This document shows, one piece after another, positions 26,631 to 35,796 of a stretch of 64,000 nucleotides of DNA. The stretch comes from Streptomyces rapamycinicus NRRL 5491 (GTDB lineage Bacteria > Actinomycetota > Actinomycetes > Streptomycetales > Streptomycetaceae): assembly GCF_024298965.1 (NCBI RefSeq), contig NZ_CP085193.1:4340001-4404000 (forward strand). Reading direction: 5' to 3'. Position 1 is the first letter of the stretch. Each line of letters starts with the position of its first letter. Position numbers and translations under genes: made by a program. Under the pieces are notes generated by a model, which worked only from the letters and a program-made list of their open reading frames with translations, was not told the origin of the DNA and did no database searches.

Positions 26631-27548
26631 ATGACCGTGGAATCCCCGACGTCCGCCCCCGTCCTCGTCACCGGTGCCACCGGACAGCAGGGCGGCGCCA
26701 CCGCCCGCGCCCTGCTCTCGGCGGGCGTTCCCGTGCGGGCCCTGGTCCGCGACCCCGCGACCGAGCGGGCCAAGGCCGTGGCGGCGCTCGGCGCCGAGCT
26801 GGTCAAGGGCGACCTCCTCGACCTCGGCTCGGTGCGGCGGGCCGCCGAGGGGGCGCGTGCCGTCTTCTCGATCCAGATGCCCGATATGAACGACCTCCAG
26901 GGCGACTCCGAGTGGGTCCAGGGGCGCAACCTGATCGACGCCGCGCGGGACGCGGGGGTGGCGCAATTCGTGCACACCTCCGTCTCCGGCGCCGGGCAGC
27001 ACCACGACGCGCCCGGCTGGGCGGAGGGCCGCTGGGCGGCGCTGGAGAACTACTTCGCCACCAAGACCGGCCTCCAGGACCGGGTCCGCGAGGCGGGCTT
27101 CCGCCACTGGACGCTCCTCAAGCCCGCCTTCTTCATGGAGAACTTCCTGTCCCTGCTCCCGAACGGCCCCGAGGGCGGCCTGGCCACCATCCTCGAGCCC
27201 GGCACCGAACTCTCCCTCATCGCCGTCGCCGACATCGGCACGGCGGCCGCCGCGGCCTTCGCCGACCCGGAGCGGTTCCACCAGGTCGAGTTGGAACTGG
27301 CGGGCGACCATATGACGATGACCCGGGTCGCCGAGATCCTCTCCGAGGTCACGGGCGCCGAGCTGACCGTCCCGTCGATGACCGCGGACGAGGCGCTCGC
27401 CGCCGGGATGCCGCAGTGGGGCCTCGGGCATGAGTGGACGAACACGGTCAACCAGCCCGCCCGTCCCGAGTTCGCACGCGCCCTCGGCCTCCCGCTCACG
27501 AGCTTCGCCGAGTGGGCCGGGCGGCATCTGCGGCCCGCGGTGGTCTGA
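26631..27548 (+). CDS. NmrA/NAD(P)-binding family protein
   Basis: 305 residues from ATG 26631 (GAGGAG upstream). Rossmann N-terminus APVLVTGATGQQGGATARAL, then LVRDPATERAKAVAALGAEL, KGDLLDLGSVRRAAEGARAV and a central EGRWAALENYFATKTGLQD. There is no catalytic YxxxK pair, as expected for NmrA-like redox sensors and some reductases. The divergent TetR gene suggests induction by a small molecule. Confidence 0.85.
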   Translation: MTVESPTSAPVLVTGATGQQGGATARALLSAGVPVRALVRDPATERAKAVAALGAELVKGDLLDLGSVRRAAEGARAVFSIQMPDMNDLQGDSEWVQGRNLIDAARDAGVAQFVHTSVSGAGQHHDAPGWAEGRWAALENYFATKTGLQDRVREAGFRHWTLLKPAFFMENFLSLLPNGPEGGLATILEPGTELSLIAVADIGTAAAAAFADPERFHQVELELAGDHMTMTRVAEILSEVTGAELTVPSMTADEALAAGMPQWGLGHEWTNTVNQPARPEFARALGLPLTSFAEWAGRHLRPAVV

Positions 27549-27673
27549 CCCGCGCGCTCCCCAAGGCGTCCGCTCCGGGCTCCGGGCTGTGGTTGATGCC
27601 CGGACCGGAGTGGACCAGGCTGGAAGGGAGCCCTGGTGGACGGACCCGGTGCCGTCCCGGAGGGATGGCGAGG

Positions 27674-30121
27674 ATGAAGCGCCACGACAGCGGCTCCGCG
27701 CGGGAGCGGGGCGACTTCGACGAAGCGGATACGGCACGAGCGACCGTCAGCGATGACGGGACGCTGACCAGCTGGAACGAGGGCGCCCGTCGGCTGCTCG
27801 GGCATCCGTCCCCCGATGTCGTGGGGCGGCCGGCCGCCGAGCTGCTGGCCGATCCGGGCCGCGCGGCGGGCGCCGAGGTCAGCCATGCCCGCACCCGGCT
27901 GACCCGGTGGCACGGAATCGTGGCGCTGCGCCACCGGGACGGCCGCGAAGTGCCCGTACCGCTGCTGGCGCACCGCAGACGGCCGGAGGGCGACTGGCTG
28001 CTGGTGACCGCGGCACCCCGCGCGGAGCAGCCCCCCGAGTCGTGGAACGACGCGCTGATGCGGTGGGCCTACACCCAGTCGCCCTGCCCGATGGCGATCT
28101 ACGACGCCGACTTGCGGCTGCGCAAGGTGAACGCCGAGATGGCCCGCGTCACCGGCCTCCCCGAGACGGAGATCCGCGGTCTGCGGCTGTCGGAGATCAA
28201 GGGCAGGCTCCAGAGCGAACAGCTCGAAGCGGCCATGCGCCATGTGCTGACCACCGGCGAACCGCGCGAGGTGGAGACGTATCTGCGCGCCGGAAGCGGC
28301 GAGATCAACGAGCAGGCCTGGTCGGCCCGGTTCGCCCCGCTGCAGGCGAGGGACGGGCGGGTGTACGCGGTCTGCATGGCGGCGCACGACATCACCGATC
28401 AGTATCTGGCCCGCCAGCGGCTGCTGCTGCTGAGCGCGGCCAGCGAACGGATCGGCTCCACCCTCGACATCGACCACACGGCGCAGGAGCTCGCCGACGT
28501 CTGCGTACCGCGGCTGGCCGACTACGCCAGCATCGATCTGCTGGACCGGCTGACCCAGGACGAGGAGCTGCCGTCCGGGCCGCTCACCGACCCGGTCGTG
28601 CTGCGCCGCGCCGCCCGGCAGTCCATTTACGAGGGATGCCCGGAGTCGGTGGTGCCGGTGGGGAAGGTGGACACCTACCCGAAGGTCTCGCCGATGGCCG
28701 AATGCCTGGTGGCGGGGCATCCGATCATCCATGAGTCCACCGACCCCTCGATCGCCGAGTGGGGTGCGCTGAAGCCCGACCGCGCCGAGACGATCCGGCG
28801 GTTCGGCGTCCACTCGATCATGTCGGTGCCCATCCGGGCGCGGGGGACGACGCTCGGAGTGGCCGTGTTCGCCCGCCACCGCACCCCCGAGGCGTTCGCC
28901 GAGGACGACGTGGTGCTGGCCGAGGAGATCACCACCCGGGCCGCCGTCTGCGTCGACAACGCCCGCCGCTTCACCCGGGAGCGCAACACCGCCCTGGCCC
29001 TGCAGCGCAGCTTGCTGCCGCAGACCCTCCCCCAGCCGCCGGCCGTCGAGGTGGCCTCCCGCTATCTGCCCGCGGGCCCGTACGCGGGGGCGGGCGGGGA
29101 CTGGTTCGACGTCATCCCGCTCTCCGGGGCGCGGGTCGCGCTGGTGGTGGGCGATGTGGTCGGCCACGGCATCCAGGCGTCGGCCACCATGGGCCGGCTG
29201 CGGACGGCGGTCCGTACCCTCGCCGACGTCGATCTGCCGCCGGACGAGCTGCTCACCCACCTCGACGACCTGGTGATCCACCTGGCCGCCGAGACCGGGG
29301 CCGAGGAGGCCACCGGCGATGTGGGGGCCACCTGTCTGTACGCGGTCTACGACCCGGTCTCGCACCGCTGCTCGCTCGCCGCGGCCGGACATCCCGCCCC
29401 CGCGCTGGCCAGGCCGGACGGCTCGGTGGAGTTCCTGCCGGTGCCGCCCGGACCGCCGCTGGGGGTCGGCGGGCTGCCCTTCGAGGCGATGGAGACCGAA
29501 CTGCCCGAGGACGCCGTGCTCGCCCTCTACACCAACGGGCTGATGGGCGAATGGGACCGCGACGTGGACGAGGGACGGCTGCTGCTGGCCGACGCGCTGG
29601 CCCACCCCTCCGGCTCCCTGAGCGGCACCTGCGACGCCGTGCTGCGGACGCTCCTCCCCGGCGAGGGCGTGCTGGACGACGTCGCGCTGCTGCTCGCCCG
29701 CACCCGCGCCCTGGACGCGGCGCACGTGGCCACCTGGGACGTGCCCGCCGACCCGGCGTGGGTCGCGCGGTCCCGCCGGAACGTGACGGAGCGGCTGACC
29801 GAATGGGGGCTCGACGAGGCCGTCTTCACCACCGAGCTGGTCGTCAGCGAACTGGTCACCAACGCCATCCGGCACGCCGTGCCGCCCATCCAGCTGCGGC
29901 TGATCCATGACCACTCGCTGATCTGCGAGGTCACCGACTCCTCCAGCACCGCCCCGCATATGCGCCGCGCCCGCACCTTCGACGAGGGCGGCCGCGGGCT
30001 GCTGCTGGTCGCGCGGCTCAGCCAGCGCTGGGGAAGCCGGCAGACCGCCGAGGGCAAGACGATCTGGTCGGAGCAGACGCTGCCGGTGGGGCTGCCCGGC
30101 GGGCTGCTCGACCTGGACTGA
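27674..30121 (+). CDS. PAS-GAF-SpoIIE phosphatase with HATPase domain
   Basis: 815 residues from ATG 27674 (GGAGGG nine bases upstream); ATG 27596 is an alternative. Domain order: PAS (about 25-110), PAS (135-255, SPCPMAIYDADLRLRKVNAE), GAF (275-440), and SpoIIE/PP2C phosphatase (470-670, GAGGDWFDVIPLSGARVALV, VGDVVGHGIQASATMGRLR). Last is an HATPase (690-815, ELVTNAIRHA, GGRGLLLVARLSQRWG). This is the layout of a partner-switching regulator that dephosphorylates STAS-type anti-anti-sigma factors and may bind sigma. Two STAS genes lie 3.5 kb away (33568, 34240). Confidence 0.9.
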   Translation: MKRHDSGSARERGDFDEADTARATVSDDGTLTSWNEGARRLLGHPSPDVVGRPAAELLADPGRAAGAEVSHARTRLTRWHGIVALRHRDGREVPVPLLAHRRRPEGDWLLVTAAPRAEQPPESWNDALMRWAYTQSPCPMAIYDADLRLRKVNAEMARVTGLPETEIRGLRLSEIKGRLQSEQLEAAMRHVLTTGEPREVETYLRAGSGEINEQAWSARFAPLQARDGRVYAVCMAAHDITDQYLARQRLLLLSAASERIGSTLDIDHTAQELADVCVPRLADYASIDLLDRLTQDEELPSGPLTDPVVLRRAARQSIYEGCPESVVPVGKVDTYPKVSPMAECLVAGHPIIHESTDPSIAEWGALKPDRAETIRRFGVHSIMSVPIRARGTTLGVAVFARHRTPEAFAEDDVVLAEEITTRAAVCVDNARRFTRERNTALALQRSLLPQTLPQPPAVEVASRYLPAGPYAGAGGDWFDVIPLSGARVALVVGDVVGHGIQASATMGRLRTAVRTLADVDLPPDELLTHLDDLVIHLAAETGAEEATGDVGATCLYAVYDPVSHRCSLAAAGHPAPALARPDGSVEFLPVPPGPPLGVGGLPFEAMETELPEDAVLALYTNGLMGEWDRDVDEGRLLLADALAHPSGSLSGTCDAVLRTLLPGEGVLDDVALLLARTRALDAAHVATWDVPADPAWVARSRRNVTERLTEWGLDEAVFTTELVVSELVTNAIRHAVPPIQLRLIHDHSLICEVTDSSSTAPHMRRARTFDEGGRGLLLVARLSQRWGSRQTAEGKTIWSEQTLPVGLPGGLLDLD

Positions 30122-30128
30122 CCGGCCC

Positions 30129-30206
30129 GAACGGCCCGGGGGCCACTAACGGCCCGGGGGCCACGGTTACGAACGGGTCCGGGGCCACGAACGGCCCGGG
30201 GCCTCC
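30129..30206. repeat. short GC-rich repeats after the phosphatase gene
   Basis: Four imperfect copies of GAACGGCCCGGGGGCCAC, each a near-palindrome around GGCCCGGGGGCC. They lie between the phosphatase gene and the convergent PPOX gene. They may serve as a bidirectional terminator. Confidence 0.55.
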
Positions 30207-30213
30207 GTGGGCG

Positions 30214-30723
30214 TCAGAAGCGCCAGCGCGTCTGGCCGTACTCGCCCTTGCGGAAGCCGAACGCCGTGGCCGGGGCGACCCGGAAGACCAGCGCCTCGTG
30301 GCCCTCGTGGTGGAAGGCGCCGTCGCGCACCTGGAAGGTCCACTCCTCGCCGTACTTCGCCACGTACGCCGCCGCGATCCGCCGCAGCGTGGCGTCGTCC
30401 CGCACCGGCTCGGCCGCGCCCTCGACCACCAGGTCGAGACCCTCGCGCAGCACCCCCGCACCCGTGGTGATGGCGCAACGCGGATCGTGCGCGAGGTTGC
30501 GGGCCTTCTGCTCGTCGGGGCCGGTGCAGAAGCAGAGCGCGCCGTCGAGCCAGACGGCGATGAGCGGGGTGACGTGGGGGCGGCCGTCCCGGCGGACGGT
30601 GGACAGCCAGTAGAGCTCCGCGGCCGCCAGCCCCGCACGCCCCTCCGGCCAGGCGGTGGCGGTGGCGTCCGGGCTGCTGAAGCGGGTGTCCAGCGCGGTC
30701 TGCGGTTCGTGCTCGGTGATCAT
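30214..30723 (-). CDS. PPOX-family flavin/F420-binding protein
   Basis: 169 residues from ATG 30723 (GAGGAG upstream). Split-barrel fold: LAAAELYWLSTVRRDGRPHV, TPLIAVWLDGALCFCTGPDE, QKARNLAHDPRCAITTG and LDLVVEGAAEPVRDDATLRR. Family members bind FMN, F420 or heme, and many are annotated pyridoxamine oxidase-like. The substrate is unknown. It lies downstream of the LysR gene in the same orientation. Confidence 0.85.
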   Translation of the reverse strand: MITEHEPQTALDTRFSSPDATATAWPEGRAGLAAAELYWLSTVRRDGRPHVTPLIAVWLDGALCFCTGPDEQKARNLAHDPRCAITTGAGVLREGLDLVVEGAAEPVRDDATLRRIAAAYVAKYGEEWTFQVRDGAFHHEGHEALVFRVAPATAFGFRKGEYGQTRWRF

Positions 30724-30847
30724 CTGCTCGCTCCTCGCATGGCGTGGCGGTCCGGTGCGGTCCCGTGTGCTTGGACCGCCCGGCGGAGCGAAAGTCATCG
30801 CTCGCCACCCCTTCGGGGCCACGGGGCCTCTCGCCACCCCTTCGGGG

Positions 30848-32029
30848 CTACGAGACCTCGGCGGGCCCGGCGAGCCCCAGGATGTCGAGCTCGTCGCGGG
30901 TCGGGGGCTCCTGGAGGCGCAGCAGCGGGCTCTCGTTGCGGACCAGCCACTGGCGGTACGCGACGCTCGCCCAGGCGATCTCGAAGTACGCGTCCGCCAG
31001 GTCGCCGAAGAGGGCGTCCACGTCGAGGGGCGCACCGGACACCGGGTCCCGGGCGGGTTCGACGGGGCCGGTACGGGCCGCCGTGTCCAAAGAGGGGTCG
31101 ATGGGGCCCGTACGGGCCGCGTGGTCCGGGGCGGATTCGGTGCCACCGGTACGGACCGCCGTGCCCGGGGCGGAGCCGTCGGCGCCGGTACGGGCCGACG
31201 GGAGCGCCCGCGAGGCCAGGAACAGCCGGACCGTCAGCGGATCCCCGTGCAGCGGGCGGACGGCCACGCCCTGGCGGGACCGCGCGGTGGGCTGGCAGGG
31301 GGTGACCACCTCGCCCGAGGCGACCAGGTCGGCGGCGGTCAGATAGTCCCCGTAGACCACCCTCGGATTGAGCCCGGCGGCGGCCAGCACCCGGCGCAGC
31401 CCGGGCCCCTCGCCGTCCACGCTGGGGTCCACCATCCACTGGTCGGCGGCGAGCTCGGCGAGCCGCACCACGGGCCGCGCGGCGGCCGGATGGGTCTCGG
31501 CCAGCGCCACGAACTGCGGCTCCCGCTCCGCGAGCACCCGGCGCTCCACGCCCTCGGGCACCCGCAGCGGCGCCCCCTCGACCTCGTGGACGAAGGCGAC
31601 GTCCAGCTGGTTGGCGGCGACCATCTGCAGCAGCGCGTTGGCGGAGACGTCGATGTGGATGGTGGTGTCCGCGTCCGGGTAGCGGGCGCGGAGCCTGCGC
31701 AGCCAGCCGACCACGGCCCGGCTGCCCGTGCTGCCGATGCGCAGCCGGGCGTCGGCGGTCTGCCCCGCCTCCAGCCGGACCTCGCTGACAAGGGCGTTCA
31801 TCTCGGCCACGATCGGCCGGGCGCGGCACAGCACGGACCGCCCCAGCGGGGTCGGCCGACTGCCGGTGACCTCCCGCGAGAACAGCCGGCCGCCGACGGT
31901 GTTCTCGATCCGCCGGAGCTGGGTCGTCAAGGACGGCTGGGTCATGCCCAGTTGACGCGCCGCCTTCCGTAGGCTGCCGGTGTCGGCTATGGCGCACAGT
32001 GCACGGAGGTGCCTCACCTCGAGCTCCAC
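30848..32029 (-). CDS. snpR: LysR-family regulator of snapalysin (SnpR type) with an internal 13-residue repeat
   Basis: 393 residues from GTG 32029. LysR helix-turn-helix VELEVRHLRALCAIADTGSL, LGMTQPSLTTQLRRIENTVG; effector domain with ARLRIGSTGSRAVVGWLRRL and LDVAFVHEVEGAPLRVPEG. It is divergent from snpA, the arrangement known for SnpR/MprR activators. A run of four 13-residue repeats, each starting RTG (coded by 31037-31192), interrupts the C-terminal part. These are not expected in the family and may make a flexible linker. Confidence 0.85.
   Translation of the reverse strand: MELEVRHLRALCAIADTGSLRKAARQLGMTQPSLTTQLRRIENTVGGRLFSREVTGSRPTPLGRSVLCRARPIVAEMNALVSEVRLEAGQTADARLRIGSTGSRAVVGWLRRLRARYPDADTTIHIDVSANALLQMVAANQLDVAFVHEVEGAPLRVPEGVERRVLAEREPQFVALAETHPAAARPVVRLAELAADQWMVDPSVDGEGPGLRRVLAAAGLNPRVVYGDYLTAADLVASGEVVTPCQPTARSRQGVAVRPLHGDPLTVRLFLASRALPSARTGADGSAPGTAVRTGGTESAPDHAARTGPIDPSLDTAARTGPVEPARDPVSGAPLDVDALFGDLADAYFEIAWASVAYRQWLVRNESPLLRLQEPPTRDELDILGLAGPAEVS
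31037..31192 (-). repeat. four 39-bp in-frame repeats inside the LysR gene
   Basis: Four 13-codon units: RTGADGSAPGTAV, RTGGTESAPDHAA, RTGPIDPSLDTAA and RTGPVEPARDPVS. At DNA level the shared part reads GGTACGGGCCGC on the plus strand. The frame is kept exactly, so the array is translated as part of the regulator. Confidence 0.8.
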
Positions 32030-32190
32030 GGCGGGAGCATAACTGCGCACTTGTCCGTCACACCAGACTCTGAAATCCCGCCAACCCATACCGGAAACGA
32101 TCAATCGGTGGTCAAACACGGGTCAACGGGGTGTCAAACTCCGGTTATCGACCGGGTCCTGAACGCCCGGCGGAGGATATGCCCTCGTCC

Positions 32191-32205
32191 TATCACCAGT
32201 TGATA
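32191..32205. promoter_or_regulatory. palindrome in the snpR-snpA gap
   Basis: TATCA and TGATA with a five-base centre (CCAGT). It lies about 117 bp before the snpA start and 160 bp from the LysR start. The size and AT-rich arms fit a LysR-type operator. Assignment is by position only. The rest of 32030-32321 shows only promoter DNA. Confidence 0.45.
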
Positions 32206-32321
32206 TCTCCGCGTAGGGCCGGTTCTCCTCAAGACTCTGCGTCAGCCAAGAGTTCATCCCACGGCCCCGGCCGCCACCCCACACGGCGACCGGGGCCCGA
32301 GGACGATGAGGAGCCCCCCAC

Positions 32322-32987
32322 ATGTCACTCCCCAAGCTGGCGCTGTCCGCGACGATCGGCCTCGGCCTGGCGGTGTCCCTGTCCGCCATGCCCGCGTCCG
32401 CGGCCACGCCCGACCACTCCACGGCCCAGCGCGGTGCCGCGGCCGCCGCCTACACGGCGAGCGGCGAGGAGCGGGCCGACACCGACGCCTTCATCAAGGC
32501 CGTCATGAAGTCGGCGCTGGAGAAGAAGGCGAAGTCGCACAGCGCGACGGCGGCCGTCACCGTGACCTACAACGCGAGCCAGGCCCCGACCTTCAAGTCG
32601 GTGATATCCCGCTCCGCCCAGATCTGGAACTCCGCGGTGAGCAACGTGAAGCTCCAGGAGGGCAGCAGCGCGGACTTCACCTACCGCGAGGGCAATGACC
32701 CCCGGGGCTCGTACGCGAGCACCGACGGACACGGCAGCGGCTATGTCTTCCTGGACTACGCCCAGAACCAGGAGTACGACTCGACCCGGGTCACCGCGCA
32801 CGAGACCGGCCATGTGCTGGGTCTGCCGGACCACTACGAGGGCCCGTGCAGCGAGCTGATGTCCGGTGGCGGCCCCGGCACCTCCTGCACCAACTCGCAG
32901 CCGAACGCGGCCGAGATCAGCCGCGTCAACCAGCTCTGGGCCAATGGCCTGGCCAAGCTCGAGAAGCAGCTGGCCAAGAGCCACTGA
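32322..32987 (+). CDS. snpA: snapalysin, small secreted neutral metalloprotease
   Basis: 221 residues from ATG 32322 (GAGGAG upstream). Signal peptide about 1-28 ([26 protein letters not shown]), then a propeptide to about residue 75. The zinc motif is [13 protein letters not shown] (His160, Glu161, His164, Asp170) with a Met-turn at SELMSGG. This is the M7 family, the smallest known zinc endoproteases, which cut at aromatic P1' residues. The divergent LysR gene is its usual activator. Confidence 0.95.
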   Translation: MSLPKLALSATIGLGLAVSLSAMPASAATPDHSTAQRGAAAAAYTASGEERADTDAFIKAVMKSALEKKAKSHSATAAVTVTYNASQAPTFKSVISRSAQIWNSAVSNVKLQEGSSADFTYREGNDPRGSYASTDGHGSGYVFLDYAQNQEYDSTRVTAHETGHVLGLPDHYEGPCSELMSGGGPGTSCTNSQPNAAEISRVNQLWANGLAKLEKQLAKSH

Positions 32988-33034
32988 GCACTGAGCCCGC
33001 CGAACCCACTGATCCGCTGGATCAGGGCCTGACC

Positions 33035-33067
33035 GCCCGCACCCGGTTCCCGACGCCGGGTGCGGGC
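33035..33067 (+). terminator. snpA terminator hairpin
   Basis: GCCCGCACCCGG at 33035-33046 pairs with CCGGGTGCGGGC at 33056-33067 with a nine-base loop. It starts 48 bases past the snpA stop. Short near-repeats of ACGGTGCCGCGCATACGG follow at about 33120-33175, with no gene. Confidence 0.75.
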
Positions 33068-33288
33068 GCTCGGCGTGTGCGGACGAGGCACCCCGTCGCG
33101 GACGCGGTGCCTCGTCGTGGACACGGTGCCGCGCATACGGACGCGGGGCCGCGCATACGGACTCCGGGCCGCCCCACACGGGAAGCGACGCCGCCTCCGG
33201 CCGGAGGTACCGTATAGGCACCAGGAGCATTTCGCACAAACCGGCCGGATTCCCTCCTGCTGGGCCCCGGCCCCAGGGAGTGAGCACC

Positions 33289-33507
33289 ATGGAGACCCTG
33301 ATCACCGTGGTCGTCATCCTCGCGCTGATCGCCGTGGGCGCCCTGCTGATCCACCGGACCAATGTCCAGAACGGCAACCGCATGTCCCCCGAGAGCCACG
33401 AGACCCTCCCGGGCGGCGGGCGGCCCCGCCATCGCGCCTGGGGCCGCGGGCGGCAGCACCGGGGCCATCGGGTGACACCTCCCCCGCCCCAGGACCCCCG
33501 GCCCTAG
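33289..33507 (+). CDS. small membrane protein
   Basis: 72 residues from ATG 33289 (CAGGGAG, eight-base spacing). One N-terminal transmembrane segment (METLITVVVILALIAVGALL) is followed by a very basic, arginine-rich tail (RPRHRAWGRGRQHRGHR). I do not recognise a family. The tail probably faces the cytoplasm. Convergent with the STAS gene. Confidence 0.65.
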   Translation: METLITVVVILALIAVGALLIHRTNVQNGNRMSPESHETLPGGGRPRHRAWGRGRQHRGHRVTPPPPQDPRP

Positions 33508-33567
33508 CGCGCCCTGCCGGGCGCCCGACTCGGAGGGCCCGCCGCGGGCGTCAAGACCCGCCGCGCT

Positions 33568-34011
33568 CTAGCCCTCGTCCGCACGCAGCGCCTCGTCCAG
33601 CGTGGCCACCGGCTCGAGCACTTCCAGCATCCGCCCCGCCCGCAGCGTGCGGAGGATCAAGGCGTCGTCGCAGACCAGCCGTATCCGCCCGCCCCGCTCC
33701 CGCACGCGCCGATGAGCCCGGCACAGCAGTCCCAGGCCCGAACAGTCGAAGAAGGCGGTCGGACGTAAGTCCACGATCACCGCGGGCCGGTCCCCGGCCG
33801 TGGCCGCGTCCAGCGCCGGTCCCACGCTTCCCACCCCGGCGATGTCGATCTCACCGTGGAGCTCCACGACGGTGTACCCGCCGACCCGGTGCGTACGGAC
33901 CCGAGGAACGACGTCATCGGCCGGATCCTCGCTCGCGGGCTCCCGCGCGGCGTTCTGGGCACCGCGATCCATCGGCACCGGCGCATCACGGGGAGCGCCT
34001 TGCTGCGTCAT
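33568..34011 (-). CDS. STAS-domain anti-anti-sigma factor
   Basis: 147 residues from ATG 34011. After a 40-residue polar lead, the STAS domain reads HRVGGYTVVELHGEIDIAG, PAVIVDLRPTAFFDCSGLGL (phospho-site serine in DCSGLGL) and LLCRAHRRVRERGGRIRLVC. It should bind an RsbW-type kinase and be phosphorylated on that serine. A paralogous gene follows upstream at 34240. The PAS-GAF-SpoIIE phosphatase at 27674 is a possible partner. Confidence 0.88.
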   Translation of the reverse strand: MTQQGAPRDAPVPMDRGAQNAAREPASEDPADDVVPRVRTHRVGGYTVVELHGEIDIAGVGSVGPALDAATAGDRPAVIVDLRPTAFFDCSGLGLLCRAHRRVRERGGRIRLVCDDALILRTLRAGRMLEVLEPVATLDEALRADEG

Positions 34012-34239
34012 CGCGATATCCCCTCGGAACGGCACACTGCCCCCTCTCACCTTCGTCAGGTCCCGGAAGCGGGCAGGGTCGGGCATCGGGTGCGAAATCC
34101 GCCGGGTCCTCAGGCGACGTCTCGCGAGCGTAAGGGGGTGACCCCCGGTTACAGAGGGAGGGACGCAGCATTCCGCCGGTAAAGTCCGCTCGTCCGAGTG
34201 AATTTCGGTTCTTACTATTGACACTTGGTCAGATACGGC

Positions 34240-34632
34240 CTACGCGAGGGCGTCACCACCCCCTCCGGCCACCGGTCCCGCCGCGCCCGCGATCGCCGGA
34301 GTCAGATCTTCCAGTACCTCGAAGGCGTCGTCCAGCCGGACCATGCGAAGCAGCCGCAGAAAGCGCGGATCGCCGATGACGAGCCGCAGCCGCCCGTCCC
34401 GCTCCAGCACGCGATTGCGCAACCGGCACAGTAACGACAATCCGGCACAGTCCAGGAACGTGACCGGTCGTAGGTCCAGGATCAGATCCGGGCACCGCAC
34501 CTGAACGAGGGAATCGAGCCGAGCCACGATCCGCCCCGCGGCGAAGATGTCCAGCTCTCCCGCGACCTCGGCGACGGTGACGCCGCCGAACGCGTGGACT
34601 CGGACGCCGAAGGCGGGCCGATCATCGAACAT
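34240..34632 (-). CDS. STAS-domain anti-anti-sigma factor, paralogue
   Basis: 130 residues from ATG 34632 with an excellent AAGGAGG site. STAS motifs FGGVTVAEVAGELDIFAAGR, PDLILDLRPVTFLDCAGLSL and LLCRLRNRVLERDGRLRLVI. The usual phospho-serine/threonine position next to DC is alanine in the loop (DCAGLSL). This copy may therefore be non-phosphorylatable, or use the following serine. Transcribed alone, 228 bp upstream of the other STAS gene. Confidence 0.88.
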   Translation of the reverse strand: MFDDRPAFGVRVHAFGGVTVAEVAGELDIFAAGRIVARLDSLVQVRCPDLILDLRPVTFLDCAGLSLLCRLRNRVLERDGRLRLVIGDPRFLRLLRMVRLDDAFEVLEDLTPAIAGAAGPVAGGGGDALA

Positions 34633-34897
34633 GCAAGCCTCCTTGACCTGGTGGAGGCGCGCGACACCGGAGCCCGCAGCCACGCCGGTCATCGCCGGGG
34701 TCCAGGCCGGCCCTTCAGTAGATGACATACCCATCTACCGGCTGACCAGTCAACGAACGGCCCGGCACGTGTCGTTGGCCTATTAAGGCCCCTCGGCCGC
34801 GAACCGTTACTCACCGGTAAAGCAGAGGTCTTCTCATGTCCACTGTCAGCCGTGAACATGCCATCCGGTAATCGCCTCGACGCGAAGGAAGTGACCG

Positions 34898-35530
34898 ATG
34901 ACAGCAGGACGCGCGCGATCACGGCGGCTCGGCATGACGACGGTGGTCGTCACCCTCGCCCTCGGCGTCGGCGGAACGGCCACCACGGCGACCGCGGCGG
35001 CCGCGGGGGCGCCGTCGAGCACCACCGCCGCCGAGGAGGTCGACTACGAGACCTGGCAGCGTGATGTTCGCGCCATCATCGACGAGCAGGCCCGCCCGTA
35101 CATCGAGGAGCGCACCGCCGACCCCTCCGGCGAGAAGCGGGCCATCGTCCTGGACATCGACAACACCTCGCTGGAGACGGACTTCGGCTTCAGCTACCCG
35201 CAGCCCGCCGTCGCGCCGGTACTGAAGCTCGCCCAGTACGCCCACCACCGCGGTGTGGCCATCTTCTTCGTCACCGCGCGCCCCGGCATCATCTACCTGC
35301 CGACCGAGTACAACCTGGAGAAGGTCGGCTACTCGGTGGCCGGTCTGTACGTACGTCATCTGCCGGATCTCTTCCAGGACGTGGCGGACTACAAGACCGC
35401 CAAGCGGGCGGAGATCGAGAAGAACGGCTACACGATCATCGCCAACATCGGCAACAGCCCCACCGACATCACCGGTGGCCACGCCGAGAAGTCCTTCAAG
35501 CTCCCGGACTACGACGGCCAGCTCTCCTGA
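34898..35530 (+). CDS. secreted HAD-family acid phosphatase
   Basis: 210 residues from ATG 34898 (AAGGAAG upstream). Tat/Sec-like signal peptide (GRARSRRLGMTTVVVTLALG, then Ala-rich). The HAD motif I is IVLDIDNTSLETDFGFSYPQ with the catalytic Asp pair; motif II is in VAIFFVTARPG; a later IIANIGNSPTDITGG is motif IV. It is class B/HAD acid-phosphatase-like and probably works outside the cell in phosphate scavenging. Confidence 0.85.
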   Translation: MTAGRARSRRLGMTTVVVTLALGVGGTATTATAAAAGAPSSTTAAEEVDYETWQRDVRAIIDEQARPYIEERTADPSGEKRAIVLDIDNTSLETDFGFSYPQPAVAPVLKLAQYAHHRGVAIFFVTARPGIIYLPTEYNLEKVGYSVAGLYVRHLPDLFQDVADYKTAKRAEIEKNGYTIIANIGNSPTDITGGHAEKSFKLPDYDGQLS

Positions 35531-35796
35531 GCCGACTGCCCTGAGCCGACTGCCGTGATTCGGCTGCCCAGAGTCGGCCCTCCTGAGCCACGGTCAGAGG
35601 TCATCCCCTTCCGCCACGACCCCCGGCACCCGCCGGGGAAAGGCCGGGAACTCCAGATCTTGGCGCTCAAGATTGGTGAGTAACCCGAGCGCACGGCACG
35701 TCCGCTCCGCTCAAGACTGGACACACCGCAGACTGTCCGTCGAGATCTCCGCAAAATTGCGCGGATACGTCGACACTGGCGCTAAGGGGATGACCG

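Noticed and set aside
27050..29959. 969-codon minus-strand frame opposite the PAS-GAF-SpoIIE gene
   Set aside because: Composition is shadow-like with no motif, and the opposite strand has five intact domains.
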